Source of the DNA: JBBATK01 sp044228685 | GTDB lineage: Bacteria; Bacteroidota; Ignavibacteria; Kapaibacteriales; NICIL-2 | Length of the DNA: 64,000 nt | Reading direction: 5' to 3' | Assembly (NCBI GenBank): GCA_044228685.1 | Contig: JBGAUL010000008.1 | Coordinates: 76,151 to 140,150 of the forward strand | Part shown: positions 1 to 8,960 of the stretch, piece by piece | How positions within the stretch are numbered: position 1 is the first letter of the stretch | Layout of the letters: each line of letters begins with the position of its first letter | Position numbers and translations under genes: made by a program | The notes under the pieces: model-generated | What the model was told of the DNA's origin: nothing | Databases searched by the model: none | What the model saw: the letters and a program-made list of their open reading frames with translations, nothing else

Positions 1-1696
1 AGAACTCCATGAAGTCTGCAACACGACCGGCAACTTCTAAGTTTTGGTTGAGTTCTTCGCCACTGCCGGGAACAAGCAAGTTTGACCAAAACTCCTCACG
101 CAGTTCTGGGATTCTCTTCAGCGCTTTCTGGAGTCCGTCGGCATTGCGCGACATCCCGCAATTATCCCACATGATCTGTCCGAGCTCACGATGGAATGAC
201 ATAGCTGAGCGCTTGCCTTTAATCGACAAGAGATTATTGATACGAGCCCTTACCGCATTTTCGGCTTCGTTGAATGCATCGTGGTCTGTACTGACATTGA
301 CCTTCGGCGTCGACGCGAAGTAGTGTCCGAGTGTGTATGGAATAACGAAATATCCATCCGCCAAACCCTGCATCAACGCACTTGCACCCAAGCGATTTGC
401 ACCGTGATCGGAGAAGTTTGCCTCACCCAATACGTGCAGTCCAGGGATATTGCTCATGAGATTGTAATCAACCCAAAGACCACCCATGGTGTAGTGCACA
501 GCAGGATAAATACGCATCGGAACTTCATACGGATTCTCAGCTGTGATGCGTTCATACATTTCAAAGAGGTTTCCATAGCGCTCTTCTACGACGTGCTTTC
601 CGAGACGTCTGATAGCATCAGCGAAATCCAAATACACGCCTAATCCGCCAGGTCCAACTCCTCTTCCCTCATCACACACTTGCTTTGCAGCGCGCGAAGC
701 GATATCGCGAGGCGACAGGTTACCAAAGCTTGGATACTTTCGTTCGAGGTAGTAATCGCGTTCGTTCTCGGGAATATCAGCTGCGCTCCGTGTGTCGCCT
801 TTCTTCAAAGGCACCCAGATACGTCCATCATTACGAAGCGACTCAGACATGAGCGTGAGCTTCGATTGATATTCACCACTCTGCGGAATACAGGTTGGGT
901 GAATCTGTGTAAAGCACGGGTTTGCAAACAAGGCACCGCGTTTAAATGCGCGATAGGTCGCTGTAACGTTGGAGTTCTTTGCGTTTGTAGACAGGTAGAA
1001 CACGTTGCCATAGCCACCGGTGCAAAGCAGTACTGCATCAGCTGCATGACGGGAAATCTTGCCTGTAACCAGGTTACGACTGATGATACCTTTGGCGTGT
1101 CCATCGACCAGCACCAAGTCAAGCATTTCTTCGCGGTTCCATAGCGTTGCTTTGCCCAGACCAACCTGACGCATCATTGCTTGATAAGCGCCGATGAGAA
1201 GTTGTTGTCCTGTTTGACCACGAGCATAAAATGTCCGCGATACCTGTGCACCACCAAAGGAGCGGTTATCCAACAATCCACCGTATTCACGAGCAAATGG
1301 TACACCTTGAGCGACGCATTGATCAATGATGCTGACGCTGACCTGAGCCAAGCGATACACATTGCCTTCGCGTGCGCGGAAGTCGCCACCTTTGACTGTA
1401 TCGTAGAACAAACGATAAATACTATCGCCGTCATTCTGATAGTTCTTCGCAGCGTTGATACCACCTTGTGCAGCAATCGAGTGCGCGCGACGTGGTGAAT
1501 CGTGGAAGCTAAAGACATGCACGTTGTAACCCAATTCAGAAAGCGTAGCGGCAGCTGAAGCACCGGCGAGACCGGTACCTACAACAATGACCTTGAACTT
1601 TCTCTTGTTTGCTGGGTTAACGAGCTTGATCTCTCTGCGATGTCGATCCCATTTCTCCTGAATCGGACCAGCGGGAATTTTAGAGTCTAATACCAT
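1..1696 (-). CDS. sdhA: Succinate dehydrogenase/fumarate reductase flavoprotein subunit (partial, C-terminus outside window)
   Basis: Catalytic FAD subunit of complex II, oxidising succinate to fumarate on the cytoplasmic face of the membrane. The translation begins MVLDSKIPAGPIQEKW and reaches the dinucleotide-binding motif VIVVGTGLAGASAAATLSEL near residue 40. The segment RAHSIAAQGGINAAKNYQND holds the histidine that carries covalent FAD in this family. Further on, TQIHPTCIPQ, GGLGVYLDF, HYTMGGLWVDY and GEANFSDHGANRLGASALMQG are the family's substrate and FAD contacts. About 565 codons are present and the frame runs off the left edge with no stop, so only the C-terminus is missing. It follows sdhC on the same strand (30-base gap); sdhB is expected beyond the edge. 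The elongated N-terminus and low-gap order fit the Bacteroidota-type enzyme. Confidence 0.96.
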   Translation of the reverse strand, partial: MVLDSKIPAGPIQEKWDRHRREIKLVNPANKRKFKVIVVGTGLAGASAAATLSELGYNVHVFSFHDSPRRAHSIAAQGGINAAKNYQNDGDSIYRLFYDTVKGGDFRAREGNVYRLAQVSVSIIDQCVAQGVPFAREYGGLLDNRSFGGAQVSRTFYARGQTGQQLLIGAYQAMMRQVGLGKATLWNREEMLDLVLVDGHAKGIISRNLVTGKISRHAADAVLLCTGGYGNVFYLSTNAKNSNVTATYRAFKRGALFANPCFTQIHPTCIPQSGEYQSKLTLMSESLRNDGRIWVPLKKGDTRSAADIPENERDYYLERKYPSFGNLSPRDIASRAAKQVCDEGRGVGPGGLGVYLDFADAIRRLGKHVVEERYGNLFEMYERITAENPYEVPMRIYPAVHYTMGGLWVDYNLMSNIPGLHVLGEANFSDHGANRLGASALMQGLADGYFVIPYTLGHYFASTPKVNVSTDHDAFNEAENAVRARINNLLSIKGKRSAMSFHRELGQIMWDNCGMSRNADGLQKALKRIPELREEFWSNLLVPGSGEELNQNLEVAGRVADFMEF

Positions 1697-1725
1697 CTTT
1701 ACTCCGGTTTCTTTGTTTGATTTTC

Positions 1726-2415
1726 TTAGTGTATGAAGCCTGCCAAAACGCTGATCGGAAGGGATACGAAGCCGAGCCAAAGTACTGTTGACAAGACTCC
1801 ACTGAGACGCAGGATAAGCGGTGTGTAGCGAGGATGATTAAATCCAAGAGTTTGCATTGCGCTCTGAATAGCGTGCTGCAAGTGCAAGAACACCACCGTG
1901 ACGGCAATGACATAGGACAAGGAAATCCACGAAACATTAAAGCCCGCAACCGTCATTTTATATGCATCATGCACTGCTCTACCGTCCAGCAATATCCACG
2001 TTCCGGTGAACGCATCCGGTTGAACCTTACCCCAGGTAAAATGCAGCAAGTGAAAAAGTACAAAGCAGAGGATGGTCAAACCCGTCCAAAACATGGAACG
2101 CGATGCCATAGTCGACGCCAAGTGTGCTTTGGTGTTGTAGTTCTGCGGTCTCGCTGAAACGTTGATATTCTTGAGCCTGATCGTCAGTACTATGTGAGCG
2201 ATGAACGCCACTAACAATCCCCCACGAGCCACCCAAAGGAGCGAACCTAAATCTCTGAGTGTTTGAGCGTACTTGTTGAAAGCCGCCGGACCCGAGTAAA
2301 GAAGCAGGTTACCGAGTAAGTGGACTATAAGAAAGGCTACGACTGCCAGTCCACTAAGTGCCACGATGTACTTCATCATGACTGTTGATTGAAAGACCTT
2401 CCGTTGTGATGCCAT
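1726..2415 (-). CDS. sdhC: Succinate dehydrogenase cytochrome b558-type membrane subunit
   Basis: Membrane anchor and haem-b subunit of complex II, passing electrons between the SdhB iron-sulphur protein and quinone. It has five hydrophobic segments (roughly residues 13-35, 60-82, 100-120, 145-170 and 205-225 from the chosen start) and histidines within or beside helices (for example in FLIVHLLGN, VAFIAHIVL, FVLFHLLHF and FLHLQHAIQ), as in the single-polypeptide cytochrome b558 family. I start at MASQRKVF because homologues begin a few residues before the first helix. The frame stays open upstream to ATGs at 2445 and 2532, giving up to 268 residues, and no clear ribosome site separates them. 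sdhA follows after 30 bases, so the two are co-transcribed. Confidence 0.9.
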   Translation of the reverse strand: MASQRKVFQSTVMMKYIVALSGLAVVAFLIVHLLGNLLLYSGPAAFNKYAQTLRDLGSLLWVARGGLLVAFIAHIVLTIRLKNINVSARPQNYNTKAHLASTMASRSMFWTGLTILCFVLFHLLHFTWGKVQPDAFTGTWILLDGRAVHDAYKMTVAGFNVSWISLSYVIAVTVVFLHLQHAIQSAMQTLGFNHPRYTPLILRLSGVLSTVLWLGFVSLPISVLAGFIH

Positions 2416-2742
2416 AAGTAAACCGAGTTGTGAGACTATCGGCATGATGCTGAGTGCTTCTGAAGTGTATTCGGGAGCACGTGTACTGAAGTGCCGATTT
2501 GCAAAATTACGGAATGAATGACTTGAGTACATCGTTTAATCAGAACAACTTGTCCACGATTGAAAGAGGAAGTTGCATGGATTGACGGATTAACACTGTG
2601 CCCATCTCGTGAGAAGTCGCGCTATTTCAACGTTATAACACTGATTGAAGCTATCAAAGGACTGTTTCGAGTTGTGTTCAAAGAGACATTCTGAGTGTAT
2701 ATTGCGACGAATGAACCTTCTTTAACAATCTAACGGGGAGTT

Positions 2743-3504
2743 ATGATTTCCATATTTCGAAGTTGCCTGGTGGCTTTGTTCGTGCTAAGCGTTTGCAGTC
2801 AAGCCGCAACTGATGACAGTACGAAGTTCATCAATATCTATGTTGGCGCGGGGGTAGCGGGTAAAGCTGGCGTCAATACAAAAGTTGCTGATGGTTTTAA
2901 GTCGGACGTGAACTTTAATAGCGTTCCTGAGCTCTACGCCACTGCGCTCTTTGCGTTTGGGAAGCGAAACAACATTGGATTAGGTCTCGATGTCGGTATG
3001 AATTCATTGTCCTTTATTTCGAAACCGGATGTCAATATCCGTGCGGTTACCGATGATAACATCATTAAGGAACAATACAGCTATATAGGGATCTTCCCTC
3101 ACTTGTTCTTCTCCGGTTTCGTCGTTGGATGTAACATTGGATTACCTTCCAGTGCTTCGACAGTTTCAAAATCGGGTACAGATGTAAGCGTGTTGTATCC
3201 TGGCGTTCCAATGAATCCGCCGGCTATGAAAGTGGATTACTCCAGCTTGATGAACACGATGTTTGAATTGAAACTCGGTGGACGTTTACCGGTTTCTGAC
3301 GATGCCTTGGGTCGGCTTAATATCGACGTTATGCTTGGTTACTCGCTCACACACATCTATGCAGATGGTCACAATTACTACGGTAGCTACAATAATGACG
3401 GTAAAGGCACCGTGATATACAATAGCGATGACAACCCACTACCTGTCTCATTGAGCCTTGGAATTTCATACCAATTCCGCTTTGCGATCAGTACAGGCAA
3501 GTAA
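2743..3504 (+). CDS. Secreted outer-membrane beta-barrel-like protein, function unknown
   Basis: A 253-residue protein with a signal peptide (MISIFRSCLVALFVLSVCSQA) followed by alternating hydrophobic/polar strands rich in glycine and aromatic residues, ending with the aromatic-rich strand VSLSLGISYQFRFAIS. This pattern fits a small outer-membrane beta-barrel of the OMP_b-brl class. A good ribosome site (GGGGAG, four bases before the ATG) supports the start. It stands alone, facing an amino-acid permease, with a strong shared hairpin terminator after it. No enzymatic motif is visible and I cannot assign a substrate. Confidence 0.75.
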   Translation: MISIFRSCLVALFVLSVCSQAATDDSTKFINIYVGAGVAGKAGVNTKVADGFKSDVNFNSVPELYATALFAFGKRNNIGLGLDVGMNSLSFISKPDVNIRAVTDDNIIKEQYSYIGIFPHLFFSGFVVGCNIGLPSSASTVSKSGTDVSVLYPGVPMNPPAMKVDYSSLMNTMFELKLGGRLPVSDDALGRLNIDVMLGYSLTHIYADGHNYYGSYNNDGKGTVIYNSDDNPLPVSLSLGISYQFRFAISTGK

Positions 3505-3527
3505 GAGAATCAAAGTATGCAGTAAAG

Positions 3528-3560
3528 AAAAAGGTGACCGCATTGGTCACCTTTTTTTGT
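3528..3560 (+). terminator. Rho-independent terminator between convergent genes (probably bidirectional)
   Basis: Perfect 10-bp stem (AAAGGTGACC / GGTCACCTTT) with a 5-base loop, followed by a run of T on the plus strand and preceded by A residues. It can therefore stop transcription from the barrel gene and from the opposing permease gene. Confidence 0.9.
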
Positions 3561-3595
3561 TTCATCTATATCAGTCATTGAACGAGAACTACTTC

Positions 3596-5047
3596 TTAGG
3601 CTCGCTGAACTTTACGCCACACAAAATACACGGGCACGCCAAGCAGCACGATTACTAGTCCCGGGAAAGTGTACATCGGCTTTTCAATCAACAAGACGCA
3701 TGATATGAAAGTCGCCATTACAATGTACAGTATCGGTAAAAATGGATAGCCCACGGCTTTTACCGGTCGCTCTGCATTCGGAAGCTTACGACGTAGAACA
3801 AAGATCCCGATGATAGTTGCGATATAGAACAGAAGTACAGCAAAGATGACATAGTCTAATAGATCGCCATACTTACCTGAAAGACACAAACAACTAGCCC
3901 ACAAGCATTGCAACCACAAGGCTGTAGCTGGAACGGCCTTGGTATTGAGTTTGCCTACGCTTGTAAAAAAGAGTGCGTCTTTGGCCATTGCATAGTAGCA
4001 TCGCGCGCCGGCTAGAATCATCCCGTTGTTGCAACCAAAAGTCGAGACCATAATGGTGATTGCCATGAGCATCGCACCATATTCCGGGAACATGGCTGCA
4101 GCGGAAGCTGCACCGACACGATCTGACGTCGCGAATTGAATGCCTTGGGCCATTACTCCTCCACTCGGATTTCCCGCTACCGGAAGTGTGATGAGGTATG
4201 CAATGTTGACTGACAAATACAACACAGTAACGATGATAGTTCCGAATGCCAGAGCGAGTGGAATATTCTTTTTAGGATTAACAACCTCGGCCGCTGCAAA
4301 GGTCAAATTGTTCCATCCATCGCTTGAGAATAGGGATCCAACTTGTGAGACCGCAATCGCTGTTACAATTGAGAAGCCGGTGAGCTGAATAACCTGCGGC
4401 ACCGTACTTCCTTCTGTCACAGTGACTGAGAAGGCATGCCAACAATCACTGAAGTTTCTTGCGACTACCTCGTGATTGTAACCGACAAACACCGCAAGCA
4501 AGACCAAACCGATCATCGAGCCAATCTTAGCAAATGTGAAGACGTTTTGGATCCACTTCCCCGTTCGAACACCGCGCGTGTTGACCCAAGTAAGGAAGAC
4601 GATCATGGCAATGGCGAAGACTTGCTGACGTGACACCGTGAAGCTTGCTATGCTTAGAACTTTATACTTCTCATCTAAGGGTTCGATTAGGACGGCGGAG
4701 TATTTAGCGAATGCCATGCCGACGGCAGCAATAGAACCGGTTTGAATGACCATGAAGCAGGTCCAGCCATAGAGAAATGCTATGAGAGGATTGTATGCTT
4801 CACGCAAATAGATGTACTGTCCACCCGCTTGCGGAAAGAGTCCGCCTAACTCACCGTAGCTAAGTGCACCAATCAAGGTTATAACGCCGGTGACGCCCCA
4901 TACGACTAACAGCCATCCGGCAGAGCCGACCTGACGGGCAATGTCGGCACTGACTATGAAGATACCGGAGCCGATCATGATACCTACTACGATCATTGTT
5001 GCGTCAAGCAACGAAATGTCGCGTTTGAATTCTGTGTGTTCGCTCAT
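3596..5047 (-). CDS. APC-superfamily amino-acid permease
   Basis: A 483-residue integral membrane transporter with about twelve hydrophobic helices. The first helix carries the unwound substrate-binding motif GIMIGSGIF, typical of the APC superfamily. The early helices SYGELGGLFPQAGGQYIYLREAYNPL match the L-type/SteT-like amino-acid exchanger branch. The cytoplasmic N-terminus (MSEHTEFKRDISLLDA) is short. It follows another permease on the same strand after 64 bases; a small hairpin lies in that gap. Substrate cannot be read from sequence; small neutral amino acids or serine/threonine exchange are plausible. Confidence 0.88.
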   Translation of the reverse strand: MSEHTEFKRDISLLDATMIVVGIMIGSGIFIVSADIARQVGSAGWLLVVWGVTGVITLIGALSYGELGGLFPQAGGQYIYLREAYNPLIAFLYGWTCFMVIQTGSIAAVGMAFAKYSAVLIEPLDEKYKVLSIASFTVSRQQVFAIAMIVFLTWVNTRGVRTGKWIQNVFTFAKIGSMIGLVLLAVFVGYNHEVVARNFSDCWHAFSVTVTEGSTVPQVIQLTGFSIVTAIAVSQVGSLFSSDGWNNLTFAAAEVVNPKKNIPLALAFGTIIVTVLYLSVNIAYLITLPVAGNPSGGVMAQGIQFATSDRVGAASAAAMFPEYGAMLMAITIMVSTFGCNNGMILAGARCYYAMAKDALFFTSVGKLNTKAVPATALWLQCLWASCLCLSGKYGDLLDYVIFAVLLFYIATIIGIFVLRRKLPNAERPVKAVGYPFLPILYIVMATFISCVLLIEKPMYTFPGLVIVLLGVPVYFVWRKVQRA

Positions 5048-5067
5048 AGTTTGTTCCTAAAACAACA

Positions 5068-5086
5068 AACGCGGCAAGACCGCGTT
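5068..5086 (-). terminator. Small hairpin between two permease genes, possible weak terminator or attenuator
   Basis: AACGCGG / CCGCGTT with a 5-base loop. On the minus strand it is followed by a T-rich stretch (TGTTGTTTT). It lies between the two permease genes and could lower read-through from the upstream one. Confidence 0.4.
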
Positions 5087-5111
5087 CGTTGATGTTGAAT
5101 TTCATAAGAGG

Positions 5112-6596
5112 TTATTTTCCTTCGGCTTGTCTGATTTTGGAGTGCTTCACCGAATACGCATAGTAGATAATCATTCCAAGTGCCAACCACACCAAGAGAC
5201 GTATCCAGTTCACCCAACCTAGACCGTAGATCATAGCCGAGCAGACAATCATACCAAGAATTGGAACCAGCGGCACCAAAGGTGTTTTAAACTTACGCTC
5301 AAGTTCGGGGTTCTTGACTCGCAATACCCACACTGCAGCGCAGACAAGGATAAAGGCGAACAGCGTTCCGATACTAGTCATATCACCGACAATGTCTTCC
5401 GGAATAAACGTCGCGAAGAAACCTACTAAGATCAAAAAGAGAAGATTTGACTTGTATGGGGTTCTGTATTTCGGATGCAGGGCTGAAAATATCGGCGAAA
5501 CTAGACCATCACGACTCATTGTAAAGAACACTCTCGACTGACCGAGCAACATCACCAAAATCACAGATGAGAATCCAGCAAGAATTGCCACAGTTACAAG
5601 GTTTGATAACCATTCGTATCCGTGCATGCTATTAGAAATTGCCATCGCGACCGATGCCTCCTTTCCTTCATTTCGGAAGAAGTCAACCGGTGCCAGACCC
5701 GTCAATACGTGAGCAAACAAGATGTAGAGAATGGTACAAACGACCAATGAACCTAAGATTCCAATCGGCATGTCGCGCGATGGATTCTTGGCTTCTTGAG
5801 CTGCCGTTGAAACAGCATCAAAACCAATAAAGGCGAAAAACACGACCCCAGCCGCCCCAAGAATACCCATGATACCACCGAAATTGTGGTCCACGCCCTT
5901 GGCATCCACATAAATCGTTGGATCCGGGATGTATGGTTGATGAAAGGCCGGATTGACAAATGACCATCCGAGACCAATGATCATGAGCACAATCGCAACC
6001 TTAGTAATAACAATGAGACCATTAACAAAGGCAGATTCTTGGGTTCCTCGAATCAAGAGTAAGGTGAGCAAGAAAACAATAACCAGTGCCGGAATATTCA
6101 TGAATCCGTGCTGCAAGACAACATCACCGGGCCCTAATATTTTATCAAATGGCGAATGACACCATTCATAGGGTATGCTCCAGTTAAAGAATATGTGCAA
6201 GAATCGATTGAAATACTCGCTCCAAGCGATAGCCACCGTTGCCGCTCCAATAGCATATTCAAGAATCAAGTCCCAGCCAATGATCCAGGCAAGTCGCTCT
6301 CCCAAGGTTGCATATGTGTAAGTGTAAGCACTACCTGCGATAGGAATCATGGATGCCAATTCGGCATAGCAGAGTCCGGCAAATGCGCATCCTAGTCCGG
6401 CTACCACAAAAGCCAGCGTAACGCTTGGACCCGCGTTATTTGCGGCTGCGGCGGCAGTTCGTACGAACAAACCGGCACCGATGATAGCGCCAATGCCGAG
6501 CATGATGAGATTCAGTGGACCCAGCGTTCGCTTCAAAGAATGCACGCCGTCCGCTTCTTGCGTCAATTCCACAATAGATTTCTTGTATTGAGCCAT
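5112..6596 (-). CDS. APC-family amino-acid permease, cationic amino-acid transporter (CAT/YfnA-like) branch
   Basis: A 494-residue permease with about twelve hydrophobic helices. The first helix has GIGAIIGAGLFV, and the region LCYAELASMIPIAGSAYTYTYATLGE followed by WIIGWDLILEY is characteristic of the CAT/YfnA branch. The sequence GFDAVSTAAQEAKNPSRDMP is also a family hallmark. The N-terminus (LTQEADGVHSLKRTLGPLNL) has the usual amphipathic lead. The second permease gene lies 64 bases downstream on the same strand, suggesting a two-transporter unit for amino-acid uptake. The two proteins belong to different APC branches and are not a recent tandem copy. Confidence 0.9.
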   Translation of the reverse strand: MAQYKKSIVELTQEADGVHSLKRTLGPLNLIMLGIGAIIGAGLFVRTAAAAANNAGPSVTLAFVVAGLGCAFAGLCYAELASMIPIAGSAYTYTYATLGERLAWIIGWDLILEYAIGAATVAIAWSEYFNRFLHIFFNWSIPYEWCHSPFDKILGPGDVVLQHGFMNIPALVIVFLLTLLLIRGTQESAFVNGLIVITKVAIVLMIIGLGWSFVNPAFHQPYIPDPTIYVDAKGVDHNFGGIMGILGAAGVVFFAFIGFDAVSTAAQEAKNPSRDMPIGILGSLVVCTILYILFAHVLTGLAPVDFFRNEGKEASVAMAISNSMHGYEWLSNLVTVAILAGFSSVILVMLLGQSRVFFTMSRDGLVSPIFSALHPKYRTPYKSNLLFLILVGFFATFIPEDIVGDMTSIGTLFAFILVCAAVWVLRVKNPELERKFKTPLVPLVPILGMIVCSAMIYGLGWVNWIRLLVWLALGMIIYYAYSVKHSKIRQAEGK

Positions 6597-6729
6597 AGCG
6601 TCAATAAGATGATAAAGAGTGTTCTACTTCCCCTAAACTGCCGTTGAATGGGATCCTGTTTTTAGGACTGTGCAAAATAGCACGACCGAAGTTTCATGCA
6701 AGCAAAATGATGAATACTGTCGCTTGGCG

Positions 6730-6737
6730 TATTTTTG
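6730..6737 (+). promoter_or_regulatory. Candidate -7 element (TATTTTTG) upstream of peroxiredoxin
   Basis: Matches the Bacteroidota-type TAnnTTTG element about 50 bases upstream of the peroxiredoxin ATG. No convincing -33 TTTG is seen at the usual distance, so this is tentative. Confidence 0.3.
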
Positions 6738-6786
6738 TACACTGGTTTTGCAACTTTCATTCATCTCATTTCACAACGGAGTTTTC

Positions 6787-7269
6787 ATGTCTCTTTCAGT
6801 TGGCGATCGTTATATCGATTTTACACTGCCTAACAGTGACAAACAACTAGTTCAACTCAGCTCAGTCGTTGGTTCAGAAATCATCGTATTAGCTTTTTTC
6901 CCAGGTGCCTTCACAGGCGCTTGTGACCGCGAAGTTTGCGCATTACGCGACGGTATGGGTCGTTTCGGTGAATTAGGAGCTGCTGTTTATGGTATCAGCG
7001 TTGACAGTCCTTTTGTGCTCAAAGAATTCTCCAACAAGTACTCTTTGAACTTCACCCTCTTGTCAGACTTCACCCGCAATGTCATCAATCAATACGGCGT
7101 ACTCTTCCACAACCTCGGTGGTGTGCAGGGATATGATGTTGCCAATCGCGTGGTGTTCATCATTGACAAAGAAGGCGTGATTCGCTACACATGGGCTGCC
7201 TCACCGTCGCCTGGCGTAGAACCGAACTACGATGAATTGATTGCCCAAGTCGCTGCACTCAAGGCCTAA
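6787..7269 (+). CDS. Peroxiredoxin (AhpE/BCP-like, two-cysteine)
   Basis: Thiol peroxidase of 160 residues that reduces hydroperoxides. The active-site segment FFPGAFTGACDREVC contains the peroxidatic cysteine (C46, in the Pxx(T/S)xxC context) and a second cysteine five residues later (C51), the spacing of the resolving cysteine in BCP-type atypical 2-Cys enzymes. DVANRVVFIIDKEGVIRY is the conserved C-terminal strand pair. The start is chosen at the ATG preceded by ACGGAG six bases upstream; the open frame extends 39 codons further but that stretch has no family similarity. It could be reduced through bacillithiol-type or thioredoxin systems; the YpdA-like reductase at 30.6 kb makes the former possible. 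Confidence 0.93.
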   Translation: MSLSVGDRYIDFTLPNSDKQLVQLSSVVGSEIIVLAFFPGAFTGACDREVCALRDGMGRFGELGAAVYGISVDSPFVLKEFSNKYSLNFTLLSDFTRNVINQYGVLFHNLGGVQGYDVANRVVFIIDKEGVIRYTWAASPSPGVEPNYDELIAQVAALKA

Positions 7270-7321
7270 TAGGCTGACGGTTCTTTGTAATTTGCGGTCA
7301 ATCAAAGAAACAGCATAATAC

Positions 7322-8113
7322 ATGCACCTGTCCGAGCTTGTTGGTTTTGTAGAAAAGGTATTGCCGTCAGACACGGCAATGAGCGGAGATCGCATTGGCA
7401 TCCATGTCTTGTCAGAACGACAAAGTGCTAAGGCAATTCTCCTCTGCATGGAAGTCAATGAAGCGGTTATGAATGAAGCAATTGCTTCAGGTTGTGATTG
7501 CATCATAAGTTTCCATCCTCTCATCTATAAAGCACTGCAGCAAGTGGGAACAGATGAGCGTGTTGATCGCTGTGTTCGATTGGCTATCAAGCACGACATT
7601 GCAATCGTGGTTGTACATACTGCGCTAGATGCACATCCGCGAGGCACCAATTGGGTACTCGCAAAGCGTCTGGGTTTAGATGTTATCAATCCCCTTGTTG
7701 CAGACACGAATCGTCCGGACTTCGGTATGGGCGTTGTGTGCACAAGCACAGGACTTCGCTACCTCCAATTGATCGACAAGATCAAAGAGGTATGCGGAAA
7801 CGCTCCACGATATTCTGCAGTCGATGATTTTGCGCTTGAAAGAATTGCAATTGTGGCAGGAAGCGGCTTCAGCTTTTTTAGCGATGCGCTTCGGAGAAAA
7901 GTCGATGTGTTTATCACGGCTGATGTGAAGTATCATGACTTTCACGCAGCCAGTGGAAAAATGGCATTGATCGATCCCGGTCACTACGAGATGGAACAGT
8001 TTGTTGCGGATTCGATGATCGAGATTCTGAATCAAGCTTTTGCTCATGTTCCGGATCGTCCACGATTCCAGGCAACTACTGTCAATACCAACCCGGTTCG
8101 AACGGCACGGTAA
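7322..8113 (+). CDS. Nif3-like dinuclear metal-centre protein (YbgI/YqfO family)
   Basis: A 263-residue protein of the hexameric Nif3/YbgI family, often labelled GTP cyclohydrolase 1 type 2 although the physiological role is unsettled. Metal-binding motifs are visible: SFHPLIYK near residue 63, HTALDAHPRGTN near residue 100, and DPGHYEMEQF near residue 220. The bacterial SHHP motif reads SFHP here, so one of the paired histidines is Phe; eukaryotic NIF3 proteins have a similar SYHP. The next gene is the zinc-ribbon coiled-coil protein, a pairing commonly seen beside Nif3 genes. Confidence 0.9.
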   Translation: MHLSELVGFVEKVLPSDTAMSGDRIGIHVLSERQSAKAILLCMEVNEAVMNEAIASGCDCIISFHPLIYKALQQVGTDERVDRCVRLAIKHDIAIVVVHTALDAHPRGTNWVLAKRLGLDVINPLVADTNRPDFGMGVVCTSTGLRYLQLIDKIKEVCGNAPRYSAVDDFALERIAIVAGSGFSFFSDALRRKVDVFITADVKYHDFHAASGKMALIDPGHYEMEQFVADSMIEILNQAFAHVPDRPRFQATTVNTNPVRTAR

Positions 8114-8172
8114 CGACGACCCGAAAGAGAAACTAGAAAGTATTTAACACTATTCATCAACCAGGAGAACTA

Positions 8173-8901
8173 ATGGACACAGATGTTCAACGAATCGCGG
8201 CTCTTGCTCATATCGACGAAAAGCTGGACGCCATGCACGAGGAGCTCGGTGATTTGCCGAAACAAGTCAAGAAACTTGAGCTCACCGTTCGTGAATGCAC
8301 GGTCGCTGTCGAAGGCAGTCAGGCAGCTCTGACTGAGATCGAGAATTTCCGCTCACGTTCGCACATCATTCTGCAGGAGTTCAGCGACAAGGAAGTTCAC
8401 ATGGCGGAAAGTCAGCGCTCGGTACGTAACAACAAAGAATTCGATGCTATCACAAAAGAAATCGAGTTCATACGTACAGAACGAATCCGCATTGACACAG
8501 AACTCGCTCAACAAGCAGTGAAAGAAGAGAATCTCAAGAATATGCTGGTTGATCAACAAGCACAATTACTTGAAGCGCAAACCAATCTCAGTGCGAAAGA
8601 AAAGGAATTGGAAGATCTTTCGAACGAGCAAAACGACGAATTCAAGACCCTGCAAAGTCAACGCAAGAAGGCAATTGCCGGTTTGAACTCCGATTGGTAT
8701 AACGAGTACGAACGTATCAGAACTTTCCACAGCGATGCTGCCGTACACGTTCGCAAGGGTTCATGCAGTGGTTGCTTTAGTGCAATTCCGCCTCAGAAAC
8801 AAGTCGAGATGCGTAACAACAAACAAGCATTCTTTACGTGCCAGATTTGTGGACGCATACTGTATCCGGAAGAACTTCGTGTTGAAGAAGAAGTAATGTA
8901 G
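8173..8901 (+). CDS. Coiled-coil C4 zinc-ribbon protein (CT398/Rv2229c-like)
   Basis: A 242-residue protein. Residues about 10-185 form a long charged heptad-rich coiled coil; the C-terminus holds a C4 zinc ribbon with CSGC and, about twenty residues later, CQICGRILY. This is the architecture of the small coiled-coil zinc-ribbon family next to Nif3 genes in many bacteria; its molecular job is not settled but nucleic-acid or protein tethering is likely. The start has a good AGGAGA site. RNase P RNA lies directly downstream after a perfect hairpin. Confidence 0.88.
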   Translation: MDTDVQRIAALAHIDEKLDAMHEELGDLPKQVKKLELTVRECTVAVEGSQAALTEIENFRSRSHIILQEFSDKEVHMAESQRSVRNNKEFDAITKEIEFIRTERIRIDTELAQQAVKEENLKNMLVDQQAQLLEAQTNLSAKEKELEDLSNEQNDEFKTLQSQRKKAIAGLNSDWYNEYERIRTFHSDAAVHVRKGSCSGCFSAIPPQKQVEMRNNKQAFFTCQICGRILYPEELRVEEEVM

Positions 8902-8910
8902 AAGATTGAG

Positions 8911-8940
8911 GTTCTGTCACTCGGTATCGAGTGACAGAAC
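8911..8940 (+). terminator. Perfect 13-bp hairpin without T-tract
   Basis: GTTCTGTCACTCG and its exact reverse complement separated by the tetraloop GTAT, ten bases after the zinc-ribbon stop. No U-run follows, so it may be a factor-dependent terminator, an mRNA 3' stabiliser or a spacer hairpin before RNase P RNA. Confidence 0.6.
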
Positions 8941-8960
8941 AGCAGTTGAATTCGAGAATG

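Noticed and set aside
3596..6596. Two adjacent amino-acid permeases as a recent tandem duplication
   Set aside because: The proteins belong to different APC branches with different first-helix and loop signatures and little direct identity.
7269..7321. Inverted repeat TTCTTTG / CAAAGAA after the peroxiredoxin gene as a terminator
   Set aside because: The loop is long, the stem is weak and no T-run follows.
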